DNA from: Olsenella profusa DSM 13989 | GTDB taxonomy: Bacteria; Actinomycetota; Coriobacteriia; Coriobacteriales; Atopobiaceae | DNA: 64,000 bases | Reading direction: 5' to 3' | Assembly: GCF_030811115.1 (NCBI RefSeq) | Contig: NZ_JAUSQK010000001.1 | Span: forward strand, 124,001 to 188,000 | Shown here: positions 8,480-17,396 of the stretch, piece by piece | How positions within the stretch are numbered: position 1 is the first letter of the stretch | How the letters are laid out: the number at the start of each line of letters is the position of its first letter | Position numbers and translations under genes: made by a program | Notes under the pieces: generated by a model | The model's input: the letters and a program-made list of their open reading frames with translations, nothing else | Databases searched by the model: none | What the model was told of the DNA's origin: nothing

Positions 8480-9871
8480 ATGTTCAGACCCGTGGGGAGA
8501 CGAGAGGGGCGCACCGCCGCCAGGACGTCCGGCTCGCACGTGCGCGAGCGGCAGGAGGCACCGTTTGTGGTCCGCCTCGTCGAGCAGTGGTGGGATCGCC
8601 TCATCTCCGCCGTGTTCTCCGGTACCCTGGCCGACCAGACGGCCCGCTACGCCGCCCACCGCACGAAGCGCGACTATCTCTTCAACAGCATCGGACTGGG
8701 ACTCTGGGGCGCGCTCTTCCCCCTACTCACGATGATTGCCTCGCAGCTCGTGGGCACCGAGCAGGCCGGCATGTTCTCCATGGCCTTCGTCTACGCCAAC
8801 CTCATACAGTTCGTGGGCATGTACGGCGTGCGCACCTATCAGGTCTCCGACGTGGACGAGATGGACTCCTTTGGCGCCTATCAGCTGCAGCGCCTGCTCT
8901 CCTGCCTGCTCATGATGGGTGTTGGGTACCTCTTCTGCCGGGTGCGTGGCTATTCGGGTGAGATGCTGAGCATCTGCATCGGCACGTTCGCCTTCCGCAC
9001 GTTCGACGCCTTTGCCGACGTCTACGAGGGGCGCCTGCAGCAGATGGACAAGCTCTGGCTCGCGGGCATCTCGCAGGGCCTGCGCTGCACCCTGGGCGTC
9101 GCAAGCTTCACGCTTGCGCTGGTCATCACGCGTGACGTGGCCATCGCAAGCATCGTCATGGCCGTGGTGGCGCTGGCGTCGCTCCTGATGGTGAGCATCC
9201 CGCTCACCTACTTCGAGACGCCCCGCTCGCGCAGCTGGGAGTTTCTGGAGATCAGGGAGATCTTTGCGGAATGCTTCCCCACCTTCCTGGCGACGTTCCT
9301 CTTCTCGCTCATCGAGACGGTCCCCAAGTTTGCCATGGAGGGCACGCTCCCCTACGACGACCAGCTGTTCTTCAACGCCATCTACTTTCCTGCCCAGGCC
9401 ATCGCCATGGCGCTGGGGCTGGTGTACAAGCCCCAGCTGGTGAGACTGGCCAACATCTGGGCCGACCCCAACCATCGCAGGCGCTTCGACCTGGTGGTCA
9501 TCGCCATAGTCGGCGTGGGTGTGGGCATCTGCGCCATCGTGTTCGCCTTCAACTCGCTCTTTGGGGTGCCCATCCTCAGCGTGCTCTATGGCACCGACTT
9601 TGCCTCCTACAAGACGGACCTGCTGATGATGGTGGTTGCCGGGGGGATGACCGCCGTCGTGGACTTCCTGTACCAGATCATCACGGTGCTCCGCCGCCAG
9701 GAGGTGGCGACGCGCATCTACCTGCTCACATTTGGCATAGCCACCGTCTTGGCCCTCGTGCTTGTGAACACCATCGGGTTCGCCGGGGCCGTGTGGACGT
9801 ACCTGCTCTCCATGGCAACCCTGTTCGTCCTGCTCATCGCCCAGTACGTGGTCCTGCGCGTCAAGGGATAG
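8480..9871 (+). CDS. Polytopic membrane protein, Wzx/MATE-like polysaccharide flippase family
   Basis: A 463-residue integral membrane protein with about 12 hydrophobic segments; a cytoplasmic N-terminal stretch of about 65 residues precedes the first one (near ALFPLLTMIASQLV). The pattern, with substrate-exporter-like loops such as FRTFDAFADVYEGRLQQMDKLW and YFPAQAIAMALGLVYKPQL, resembles lipopolysaccharide or teichoic-acid flippases. No glycosyltransferases lie next to it, so it may export a glycan or lipid made elsewhere. The start at 8480 has AAGGGG about 10 bases upstream; frames open further upstream lack protein character. Family assignment is moderate, substrate unknown. Confidence 0.72.
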   Translation: MFRPVGRREGRTAARTSGSHVRERQEAPFVVRLVEQWWDRLISAVFSGTLADQTARYAAHRTKRDYLFNSIGLGLWGALFPLLTMIASQLVGTEQAGMFSMAFVYANLIQFVGMYGVRTYQVSDVDEMDSFGAYQLQRLLSCLLMMGVGYLFCRVRGYSGEMLSICIGTFAFRTFDAFADVYEGRLQQMDKLWLAGISQGLRCTLGVASFTLALVITRDVAIASIVMAVVALASLLMVSIPLTYFETPRSRSWEFLEIREIFAECFPTFLATFLFSLIETVPKFAMEGTLPYDDQLFFNAIYFPAQAIAMALGLVYKPQLVRLANIWADPNHRRRFDLVVIAIVGVGVGICAIVFAFNSLFGVPILSVLYGTDFASYKTDLLMMVVAGGMTAVVDFLYQIITVLRRQEVATRIYLLTFGIATVLALVLVNTIGFAGAVWTYLLSMATLFVLLIAQYVVLRVKG

Positions 9872-9891
9872 GGCGGCGCGGTCGCACCGCC

Positions 9892-9931
9892 GCACGCGAG
9901 GGGCCCCACCAGCATGGGACCCCTCGCGTGC
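9892..9931. terminator. Bidirectional terminator-like hairpin between flippase and glutaredoxin genes
   Basis: GCACGCGAGGGG (9892-9903) and CCCCTCGCGTGC (9920-9931) form a perfect 12-bp stem with a 16-nt loop, lying between two convergent genes. There is no clear U-run, as is common for GC-rich actinobacteria. Confidence 0.65.
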
Positions 9932-9955
9932 CGTGCCGGTTGTCCGTCGTACGAC

Positions 9956-10270
9956 CTAGAAGCTGCAGCCCGTGCCATCGAGGCGGCAGGAGCCTCCGGT
10001 GGATGCGGACCCGTCAGCCTGCTCGGTGGCATGGAACTCCTTCGCGAGGAAGTCGACGATGTCATCGGACTCATAGAGCGCCGTGCCGTCCACGAACAGG
10101 CACGGTACCTGACGCTTGCCGCCCCTCTCCACGAGGAAGGAGCGATCATCCTCGCTCTCGTCGATGTTGTGCAGGGGGAGGTCGATGCCATTCTTGCTCA
10201 TGAAGCCCTCCACCTTCGCGCAGAAGGGACAGTTGTTCTTGACATAGAGTTGCAGGTCCTTGGTGGCCAT
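9956..10270 (-). CDS. Glutaredoxin-like thiol redox protein
   Basis: Small cytoplasmic thioredoxin-fold protein of 104 residues. The N-terminus LQLYVKNNCPFCAKVEGFM carries the dithiol CPFC motif; RQVPCLFVDGTALYESDDIVDFL contains the cis-proline (VP) and the GTALYESDDI glutathione-contact region of glutaredoxins. The C-terminal tail has two further cysteines near GGSCRLDGTGC. The ATG at 10270 is chosen because the protein fold begins there. It likely reduces protein disulfides or mixed thiols. It is monocistronic and convergent with the flippase gene. Confidence 0.85.
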   Translation of the reverse strand: MATKDLQLYVKNNCPFCAKVEGFMSKNGIDLPLHNIDESEDDRSFLVERGGKRQVPCLFVDGTALYESDDIVDFLAKEFHATEQADGSASTGGSCRLDGTGCSF

Positions 10271-10378
10271 GTCAGCCTCGCTTTCCCAATGTGGTCGCTT
10301 GTCACTGAGGGTCGTATACCCCAAATGTGCCACGGCTTGCATCGCGGCTCGCGTGGTGATCCACCCCATATGAGGGGT

Positions 10379-10490
10379 GTGTGGGTGCGATTCTCCTCCT
10401 CTGACTCCGTGCGACCTGGGGTTTTGTCGCCCCTCTTCGGGAGAAAAGCACCTGCACGCGATAAAAGGAGGCGCACCACCCGGGTGCGCC
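10379..10490. repeat. Degenerate copy of the TGTGGGTGC intergenic element
   Basis: GTGTGGGTGC (10379-10388) is followed by a hairpin-rich core (GCGAC...GTCGC) and then CGGGAGAAAAGCACC and TGCACGCGATAAAAGG. The order matches the elements near 51.1, 56.0 and 57.3 kb, but with only one direct unit and a diverged inverted unit (GCACCTGCAC, 10448-10457). It overlaps the aspS terminator. Confidence 0.5.
10460..10490 (-). terminator. Rho-independent terminator of aspS
   Basis: On the minus strand GGCGCACC and GGTGCGCC (plus-strand 10470-10477 and 10483-10490) form an 8-bp stem, followed by CTCCTTTTAT. It lies about 30 bp past the aspS stop. Confidence 0.75.
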
Positions 10491-10520
10491 CATCACTCAC
10501 GAAACCGACGCTCCTTCCAC

Positions 10521-12290
10521 CTACAGCAGCCTCAGCGAGACCTCCTTGAGCTGCCTGCCCGAGACCTCGCTCGGCGCATCGCTCATGAGGTCGGAACCGG
10601 AGCTCGTCTTGGGGAATGCCATGACCTCGCGAATGGAGTCCGAGCCCGTGAGCAGCATGCACACGCGGTCGAGGCCCAGGGCGAAGCCGCCCATCGGGGG
10701 CGCACCAAACTTGAGCGCCTCCATCAGGAAGCCGAACTGCTCCTTGGCGCGCTCCTCGGTGAATCCCAGGAGCTTGAGGATGCGCATCTGCAGCTCGGCA
10801 TCGTGGATGCGCATGCCGCCACCGCCGGCCTCGAAGCCGTCCATGACGAGGTCGTAGGTGTGCGAGCCCACGGAGAGCGGGTCTGCGTCCAGACGCTCGA
10901 CATCCTCCTCGACCGGCTGGGTGAAGGGCTGGTGCTCGGCCGCATAGGCCTTGCGATCCTCGTCCCAGTGGAAGAGTGGGAAGTCCACGACCCACAGGAA
11001 GTCGTGACCCTCGCGCGGGAGCTCCAGCGCATCGGCCATGTGGTTGCGCATGCCACCTAGGATCTCGTCGGCCTCGAGACGCGGGGCGGCGGCAAACATC
11101 ACGAGGTCGCCCGGCTGCACATCGGCAGCCTGCCTGAGGCCCTCCAGCTCCTCCTCGGAGAAGAACTTGGTGATGGGCGAGTTCATGGAGCCGTCCTCGC
11201 GGAAGGCGATCCAGGCGAGGCCCTTGGCGCCCAGCTCGCGCGCGACGGGCTCGAGCTTGTCGATGCGCGAGCGTGCCCACGTGCCCGCACCCTTGGCATT
11301 GATGCACTTGACGACGGAGCCCTCGGCGTTGGCCGCGGAGGAGAACACCTTGAACCTGGACTCCTTGAAGTAGTCGGTGACGTCCACGAGGTGCATGCCG
11401 AAGCGCGTGTCGGGCTTGTCCGTGCCGTAGGTATCCATGGCCTCCCAGTACGGGATCTGCCGGAGCGGCAGGGGCATGTCCACGCCCACCTCGGCGAAGG
11501 CGTCATGGAGCGCCTCCTCGAGCTCGGCCATGACGTCCGCCTGCTCGACGAAGCTCATCTCGACGTCCACCTGCGTGAACTCGGGCTGGCGGTCGGCGCG
11601 CAGGTCCTCGTCGCGGAAGCACTTGGCCACCTGGTAGTAGCGCTCGATGCCGCCCACCATGAGCAGCTCCTTGAGCAGCTGCGGGGACTGTGGGAGCGCA
11701 TAGAAGTGGCCGGGCTGGGTGCGGCTGGGCACCAGGAAGTCACGGGCGCCCTCGGGCGTGGACTTGAAGAGCGCGGGCGTCTCGACCTCCATGAAGGAAC
11801 GCTTGTGGAACGCCTCGCGTATGGCGAAGGTGAGATCGGAGCGCAGCCGCATGTTGGCCATCATCTGGGGGCGGCGCAGGTCGAGATAGCGGTAGCGCAG
11901 GCGCACGTCCTCGGCGGTATCGAGGTTGTCCTCGATCTGGAAGGCCGGCGTCTCGGAGGTGTTGAGCACCGTGAGCGCGTCGACCAGGACCTCGATCTCG
12001 CCGGTGGAGCGCTTGGCGTTCTCCATGCCCTCGGGACGGCGGCGCACCGTGCCATGGACCTTGAGGGGCCACTCTAAGCGCACGCCCTCGGCCGCGTGGA
12101 ACGCGGTGCCACCGGAGTGCTCGGGGTCGAAGGAGACCTGCGTCATGCCGCTGCGATCACGCAGATCGATGAAGATGAGGCCGCCATGGTCACGGCGGTG
12201 CCAGACCCAGCCGGTGAGCGTGACCTCCTCGCCGATGTTCTCGACGCGCAGCTCGCCGCAGGTGTGGGTATGCATGGTATGGAAATCCAT
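10521..12290 (-). CDS. aspS: Aspartyl-tRNA synthetase
   Basis: Charges tRNA-Asp; class II synthetase of 589 residues, the size of the bacterial type with the extra GAD domain inserted in the catalytic core. The N-terminal OB fold (GELRVENIGEEVTLTGWVWHRRDHGG in part: LTGWVWHRRDHGG) binds the anticodon. Class II motif 2 lies around KCFRDEDLRADRQPEFTQVD and motif 3 around GGFALGLDRVCMLLTG. The start at 12290 has GAAAGG at good spacing. AsnRS is also encoded (24310-25713), so the direct route to Asn-tRNA exists. It lies downstream of hisS with 470 bp between them. Confidence 0.97.
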   Translation of the reverse strand: MDFHTMHTHTCGELRVENIGEEVTLTGWVWHRRDHGGLIFIDLRDRSGMTQVSFDPEHSGGTAFHAAEGVRLEWPLKVHGTVRRRPEGMENAKRSTGEIEVLVDALTVLNTSETPAFQIEDNLDTAEDVRLRYRYLDLRRPQMMANMRLRSDLTFAIREAFHKRSFMEVETPALFKSTPEGARDFLVPSRTQPGHFYALPQSPQLLKELLMVGGIERYYQVAKCFRDEDLRADRQPEFTQVDVEMSFVEQADVMAELEEALHDAFAEVGVDMPLPLRQIPYWEAMDTYGTDKPDTRFGMHLVDVTDYFKESRFKVFSSAANAEGSVVKCINAKGAGTWARSRIDKLEPVARELGAKGLAWIAFREDGSMNSPITKFFSEEELEGLRQAADVQPGDLVMFAAAPRLEADEILGGMRNHMADALELPREGHDFLWVVDFPLFHWDEDRKAYAAEHQPFTQPVEEDVERLDADPLSVGSHTYDLVMDGFEAGGGGMRIHDAELQMRILKLLGFTEERAKEQFGFLMEALKFGAPPMGGFALGLDRVCMLLTGSDSIREVMAFPKTSSGSDLMSDAPSEVSGRQLKEVSLRLL

Positions 12291-12760
12291 AGCTGCCTTT
12301 CGTCTCTTGCGCCCCGTGCCGTACGGGCGCCTACCAGCAGACCGGTGTGTCTACGTAAACGGCGCAGCCACACGCGATCACTCATGATAGCAGCGCCGTA
12401 GGGCGCGGCCATACTCGCGGGCGGGCTCCATGACGAAACGAAACGCAGTTGTCATGTTGGAAGGAAAACCCGCCGGTCGCCTCGGGAAGGCGCAGCGAAG
12501 CACACCAGACAAGGCCCACGAGCGGCGCCGCTCGGCTCAGGCGGGCACGTTTGGGCCCCAAGTGCGTGATGGAATCCGGCTGTCACCGTGCCAAGCGAAG
12601 TGATGGTCCTGGAAATCCTGCGGTTTTATGCGTATTGGACGTCCCCGAACCACCCGCAAGCCGTCCAGGCGCACGCGAACCCACGCTAAGGTGCCCAGTG
12701 AGCACGCACTTGGGGCCCTAACGCACCCTCGCGCTCACGAGAGCGCCAATGGGGAGGCGA
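12291..12760. repeat. 470-bp hisS-aspS spacer with a long-range inverted repeat
   Basis: No gene is supported. GGGCCCCAAGTGCGTG (about 12553-12568) and its perfect reverse complement (about 12703-12718) bound a segment of about 165 bp. Terminal inverted repeats with no coding content suggest a MITE-like or structured intergenic element. A separate hairpin, GCGCTC-ACGA-GAGCGC at 12731-12746, lies just after the hisS stop on the minus strand and could terminate hisS. The aspS promoter should be in 12291-12450. Confidence 0.5.
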
Positions 12761-14077
12761 CTATGCCCCCAGGCGCTCTCGCACCTGGGTGACGAGCTCC
12801 GCCCGCGGTACCTGAACCTGCTCGTGGGTCCGCATGTCGCGCAGGGTCACCGTACCGGCCGCCACCTCGTCGGCACCCAGGACCGCACAGATGCGCGCGC
12901 CGAGCCTGTCGGCCTGCTTGAACTGGCTCTTGAGCGAGCGACCCTGGTAGTCTGCCTCGGTGCGGATGCCTGCCTGGCGCAGCGCCAGCGTGACAGAGAA
13001 TACGGCCTGACGCTGCCCGGACGCCGCACAGGCCACATAGACGCAGCTCGGGGCGGCCGTCTCGAGCGAGCCACCCTGTGCCGCAAGGGCCAGCGCGATG
13101 CGCTCGAAGCCCACGGCAAAGCCGATGCCCGGTGTGGGCTTGCCGCCCTCGAGCTCCGCGAGGCCGTCGTAGCGGCCCCCGCCACCGATGGCCCCGACGT
13201 CCGTGCCCAGGGCATCCACCTCGAAGACCGTGCGGACGTAGTAGTCAAGGCCCCGCACGAGCGTGGGGTCCTCCTCATAGGCGACCCCGGCCTCCTCGAG
13301 GTAGCGCTTGACCTGCCCGTAGTGGGCACGACAGTCGTCACAGAGGTTGTCCGTCACGAGGGGCGCTGCAGCCATGACCTCACGGTCATGGTCCACCTTG
13401 CAGTCGAAGGCGCGCAGCGGGTTGACGTCCGCACGCTCGAGACAGTCCTCGCACATCTCGTCCTTGTGGTCCAGGATGAAGGCGCGGACCTTCTCGCGGT
13501 AGGCGGGGCGGCAGGCTGCATCGCCCATGGAGTTGATGCGCAGCTTGAGGCGGGCGACATCAAAGCCCAGACGCGTGAAGTACTCCATGAGCATGATGAT
13601 GCATTCGGCGTCGGCCACGGCATCGGAAGCGCCAAGCCACTCGACACCCACCTGGTGGAACTGGCGGAGGCGTCCCCTCTGCGGGCGCTCGCCACGGAAC
13701 ATGGCCTCGGCATACCAGAGCTTGGTCGGTGCCCCGCCCTGCGGCACGAGGTTGTTCTGCACGGCGGCGCGCACGATGCCCGCCGTGCCCTCGGGGCGCA
13801 GGGCCATGCGTTGCCTGGCCTTGAGGCCGCCCTCGCTGCCAGCGTCCAGGAGCCGCTCCATGAGGGCGCCGGAGAACACGCGGAACATCTCCTTGCGCAC
13901 GACGTCCGTGGACTCGCCGATGCCATGGACGAAGGTGTCCACCTGCTCGATGGCCGGGGTCTCCATGAGGTCGAAGCCGTACGCGCCAAAGAGCTCGCGC
14001 GCGACGTCCTGCATGCGCTGCCAGGCGCGCATGTAGCCGCCGAACAGATCCTCGGTCCCCTGGATTCTCTGTGCCAT
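12761..14077 (-). CDS. hisS: Histidyl-tRNA synthetase
   Basis: Charges tRNA-His; 438 residues, normal length for the dimeric bacterial enzyme. Start MAQRIQGTEDLFGG is the typical HisRS beginning. Class II motif 2 is present (YAEAMFRGERPQRGRLRQFHQVGVE), the HisRS A signature LVRGLDYYVRTVFEV lies near residues 265-280, motif 3 is GIGFAVGFERIALAL, and the C-terminal anticodon-binding fold follows. GAGAGGGGC precedes the ATG at 14077. It and aspS run the same way and are commonly neighbours in Gram-positive bacteria. Confidence 0.97.
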   Translation of the reverse strand: MAQRIQGTEDLFGGYMRAWQRMQDVARELFGAYGFDLMETPAIEQVDTFVHGIGESTDVVRKEMFRVFSGALMERLLDAGSEGGLKARQRMALRPEGTAGIVRAAVQNNLVPQGGAPTKLWYAEAMFRGERPQRGRLRQFHQVGVEWLGASDAVADAECIIMLMEYFTRLGFDVARLKLRINSMGDAACRPAYREKVRAFILDHKDEMCEDCLERADVNPLRAFDCKVDHDREVMAAAPLVTDNLCDDCRAHYGQVKRYLEEAGVAYEEDPTLVRGLDYYVRTVFEVDALGTDVGAIGGGGRYDGLAELEGGKPTPGIGFAVGFERIALALAAQGGSLETAAPSCVYVACAASGQRQAVFSVTLALRQAGIRTEADYQGRSLKSQFKQADRLGARICAVLGADEVAAGTVTLRDMRTHEQVQVPRAELVTQVRERLGA

Positions 14078-14308
14078 GGGTGGTGCCCCTCTCGCCGCAT
14101 GTCCAACGGTCTGAGTATAGGGCACTTGACCAGGAAGCCGATGCAGCGGCAAGGCACATCCTGTTCCGTGCCGGGTGTCATTTGAACGCTGTGCACATCA
14201 ATGGGCGCGTCGAATCGGCAGGAGACCAGCCCGGCATACGTAGCAGGGCACCTCGCGATCGACCGCCACAGGCATGGCATCCCCTACGCAACGGCAGACA
14301 ATGCCCGC

Positions 14309-15490
14309 CTATACGGGCAGCTCCTCCCCCTTCTCCGCCGCCTCATCAGGCGTGTCGGGATCTGATGAGATGGGGTCGGCGTTGGCGTCGGTCCCGCCCA
14401 TGCCGTAGGTCGGGCGCGCCGCCTCGTACTGAATCCTGCGTGCGACAGCCCGCACGTCATCCGCGGCCATGTTCTCATACCTATGGCAGGCGCACAGATG
14501 TCCGGGCGCCACCTCACGCAGCTCCGGTGCCGCCACGTCGCAGGCACCAACCTTGGCGAAGCAGCGGCTCGCGAAGCGACAGCCCTCGGGTGGGTCGATC
14601 GGGGAGGGCACGTCACCCGACAGGATGATGCGCTTGCGCGACAGCCTGGGGTCGGGCGACGGGATGGCCGACAGCAGCGCCTGCGTGTAGGGGCAGAGCG
14701 GCTCGTGGTACAGGTCGTTCTTCTGCGCCACCTCCATGAGCCTGCCCAGGTACATGACGCCCACGCGGTCGGAGACGTGCTTCACGACGTTGAGGCCGTG
14801 CGCGATGAACAGGTACGTGAGACCGAGCTCATCCTTGAGGTCGTCCAGGAGGTTGAGCACCTGCGCCTGGATGGACACGTCGAGCGCCGAGACGGGCTCG
14901 TCGCAGACGATGAGCTTGGGGCTCACCGCCAGGGCCCGGGCGATGCCCACGCGCTGGCGCTGGCCACCGGAGAACTCGTGCGGGTAGCGGCGCTTGAGGT
15001 CGGGACGGATGCCCACGCGCTCCAGGAGCTCATCCACGCGCCCGCCCATCTGGTCGGCCGGGAGGATGTGGTTGGTGGTGATGGGCTCGGCGACGATCTG
15101 CTCCACCGTCATGCGTGGGTTGAGCGAGGCATAGGGGTCCTGGAAGATGAGTTGTATGTCGCGGCACAGCTCGCGACGGCGGCGCGGGGAGGCGTCGGTG
15201 ACGTCCTCGCCCTCGAAGTAGAGTCGACCACTCGTGGGCTTGAGCAGTCCCACGAGCATCTTGCCGATGGTCGTCTTGCCACATCCCGACTCCCCCACCA
15301 GGCCAAAGGCCTCCCCACGCCCGATGGTGAACGAGACGTCATCCACGGCGCGCACGAACGAGGTGGGGCGACCGAAGAAGTTGGTGGCGGCCACGAAGCT
15401 CTTGGAGAGGTGGCTGACCCGGATGAGCGCATCGCCGCTGGGCCCCTGTGCCGTGGCCTGTGCCTGGGCCGTGGTCATGTCGTCTGCCAT
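14309..15490 (-). CDS. oppF: Oligopeptide ABC transporter ATPase (OppF/DppF type)
   Basis: Second ATPase of the peptide importer, 393 residues. Walker A GESGCGKTT lies near residue 75, preceded by an insertion (FFGRPTSFVRAVDD) common in OppF; signature [15 protein letters not shown], Walker B LIVCDEPVSALD, and the C-terminal oligopeptide domain with clustered cysteines (CRFASRCFAKVGACD) follow. A C-terminal extension of about 50 residues is acidic and low-complexity. The ATG at 15490 starts 1 base after the oppD stop with GAGGGGG upstream. It completes the operon oppABCDF on the minus strand. Confidence 0.92.
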   Translation of the reverse strand: MADDMTTAQAQATAQGPSGDALIRVSHLSKSFVAATNFFGRPTSFVRAVDDVSFTIGRGEAFGLVGESGCGKTTIGKMLVGLLKPTSGRLYFEGEDVTDASPRRRRELCRDIQLIFQDPYASLNPRMTVEQIVAEPITTNHILPADQMGGRVDELLERVGIRPDLKRRYPHEFSGGQRQRVGIARALAVSPKLIVCDEPVSALDVSIQAQVLNLLDDLKDELGLTYLFIAHGLNVVKHVSDRVGVMYLGRLMEVAQKNDLYHEPLCPYTQALLSAIPSPDPRLSRKRIILSGDVPSPIDPPEGCRFASRCFAKVGACDVAAPELREVAPGHLCACHRYENMAADDVRAVARRIQYEAARPTYGMGGTDANADPISSDPDTPDEAAEKGEELPV

Positions 15491-15491
15491 G

Positions 15492-16469
15492 TTACTCATC
15501 CCCCTCGTACAGGAAGCAGCGCACGCTGCGATCGGGCGAGCCGGGCACCGGCAGGAGCTGCGGGCGCTCCATGCGGCAGCGTTCGTGGCAGCGGTCGCAG
15601 CGATCGGAGAACGGGCAGCCCCGGGGCATGTCCAGTGGGCTGGGAACCGTGCCCTTGATGGTGTACAGGCGCTTGGCGTCATCATCCTCAAGGCGTGGGA
15701 TGGAGTTCAGGAGCCCCAGGGTATAGGGATGCAGGGGCCGCTCGAAGAGGGCGACCTTCTGCGCCTCCTCCACCACCTGACCGCAGTACATGACCACCAC
15801 GCGGTCGGCGACCTCGCTCACCACGCCCAGGTCGTGCGTGATGAAGAGCACCGCCATGTCGAACTCGTCGCGCAGCTGGTAGATGAGGTCCAGGATCTGC
15901 GCCTGGATCGTGACGTCGAGCGCCGTGGTGGGTTCGTCGGCGATGAGCAGCTGGGGATTGCACGAGAGCGCCATGGCGATCATGACGCGCTGGCGCATGC
16001 CACCCGACATCTGATGCGGATAGTCGCGCGCCCGGTCCTCGGGGGACGGGATGCCCACCACGTGCAGCATCTCGACGGCACGCTCCCATGCCTCGTTCCG
16101 CCTCATGTCGGTGTGCGTCTGGATGGCCTCCACGATCTGGTCGCCCACGCGATACACCGGGTTGAGCGAGGTCATGGGCTCCTGGAAGATCATGGAGATC
16201 CTCTGCCCACGCACGGCCTCCATCTGCCTCTCGGAGAGGGAGAGTAGGTCGGTGCCATCGAAGGTGATGCTGCCTGCGGCAACGTGACCTGGCCTCTGGA
16301 GCAGGCCCATGATGGAGAGCGAGGTCACGCTCTTGCCCGAGCCCGACTCGCCCACGACCGCGAGGATCTCGCCCCTGTCGATGGAGAAGGACACACCATC
16401 CACGGCACGCACCACGCCCTTGCGGGTGGGAAACTCCGTCACGAGGTCCCTGACTTCTAGCAGGGCCAT
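15492..16469 (-). CDS. oppD: Oligopeptide ABC transporter ATPase (OppD/DppD type)
   Basis: First ATPase of the importer, 325 residues. It shows Walker [11 protein letters not shown], the Q-loop [13 protein letters not shown], signature [15 protein letters not shown], Walker [15 protein letters not shown], the H-loop FITHDLGVV, and a C-terminal oligopeptide domain ([15 protein letters not shown]) that can bind an iron-sulfur or zinc centre in relatives. The start at 16469 has GGAGGCGG upstream and sits 1 base beyond the oppC stop, so translation is coupled. It pairs with OppF as a heterodimer under the OppB/OppC pore. Confidence 0.93.
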   Translation of the reverse strand: MALLEVRDLVTEFPTRKGVVRAVDGVSFSIDRGEILAVVGESGSGKSVTSLSIMGLLQRPGHVAAGSITFDGTDLLSLSERQMEAVRGQRISMIFQEPMTSLNPVYRVGDQIVEAIQTHTDMRRNEAWERAVEMLHVVGIPSPEDRARDYPHQMSGGMRQRVMIAMALSCNPQLLIADEPTTALDVTIQAQILDLIYQLRDEFDMAVLFITHDLGVVSEVADRVVVMYCGQVVEEAQKVALFERPLHPYTLGLLNSIPRLEDDDAKRLYTIKGTVPSPLDMPRGCPFSDRCDRCHERCRMERPQLLPVPGSPDRSVRCFLYEGDE

Positions 16470-16470
16470 G

Positions 16471-17391
16471 CTACCGCCTCCTGCTCTTGGGATCGAAGGC
16501 GTCACGGATGCCATCCCCCAGCAGGTTGAACGCGAGCACCGTGAGGGTGATTGCGAGGCCCGGGAAGATCATGGCAAACGGTGCCTGGAAGATGTAGTCG
16601 CGGCCGCGGCCGAGCATGTCACCCCACTCCGCCTGGGGTGGCTGGACGCCCAGGCCCAGGAAGCCCAGGGCTGCGGCGTCGAGGATGGCGCTCGAGATGC
16701 CCAGGGTCGCACGCACGATGATGGAGGGAGCCACGTTCGGGAGGATGTGCCTAAAGATGATCGTGGCGTCCGAGTCACCGATGACGTGCGCCGCCGCGAC
16801 ATAGTCGTTGGCCTTCACGGACAGGATCTGGCTGCGCACGATGCGCGCATACTCTGGGATGGACACCAGGCCGATGGCGATGACGGCCTTGTCGATGCCC
16901 TTGCCCAGCGCCGCCATGAACGTGATGGCCAACAGGATGGACGGGACGGCCAGCATGATGTCCATGAGGCGCATGATGACGGTGTCGACCTTGCCGCCCT
17001 TGTAGCCGGCAATGGCGCCCAGCGTGACGCCCACCGTGAGCGAGATGGCCACGGAGAGCAGGCCAACCGAAAGCGACACCTGGGACCCCACCAGGATGCG
17101 CGCGAACACGTCACGCCCCTGCTGGTCGCAGCCGAACCAATGCATGCCGCTGGGGGCGGCAAAGGACTGCGTGAGGTCCTGCTGGTAGGGATCGTACGGC
17201 AGCACCTGGGGCACGATGGCCGTCACGATCGCGACGAGCACGACCAGGCCGATGAACGCCAGGCTGGCCACGGCCGCGCCGTTGTGCGAGAGGGAGTACC
17301 ACACATCGAACCAGAGCGACTCGCCCTTGTCGGCCGAGCGCCCCTGCGGGGGCGTGGTGGTGGGAGCCTCCCCCATTGCCTTGGTTGCCAT
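16471..17391 (-). CDS. oppC: Oligopeptide ABC transporter permease (OppC/DppC type)
   Basis: Inner-membrane subunit of about 306 residues. A cytoplasmic N-tail of about 35 residues precedes the first membrane segment, as usual for OppC. The periplasmic/outer loop [17 protein letters not shown] is the OppC signature, and the EAA loop is [20 protein letters not shown]. Five or six hydrophobic segments are seen. The ATG at 17391 follows GAGGGGTGAGG; an in-frame GTG at 17400 overlaps the oppB stop. The C-terminus ends basic (DPKSRRR). Confidence 0.93.
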   Translation of the reverse strand: MATKAMGEAPTTTPPQGRSADKGESLWFDVWYSLSHNGAAVASLAFIGLVVLVAIVTAIVPQVLPYDPYQQDLTQSFAAPSGMHWFGCDQQGRDVFARILVGSQVSLSVGLLSVAISLTVGVTLGAIAGYKGGKVDTVIMRLMDIMLAVPSILLAITFMAALGKGIDKAVIAIGLVSIPEYARIVRSQILSVKANDYVAAAHVIGDSDATIIFRHILPNVAPSIIVRATLGISSAILDAAALGFLGLGVQPPQAEWGDMLGRGRDYIFQAPFAMIFPGLAITLTVLAFNLLGDGIRDAFDPKSRRR

Positions 17392-17396
17392 GTGCC

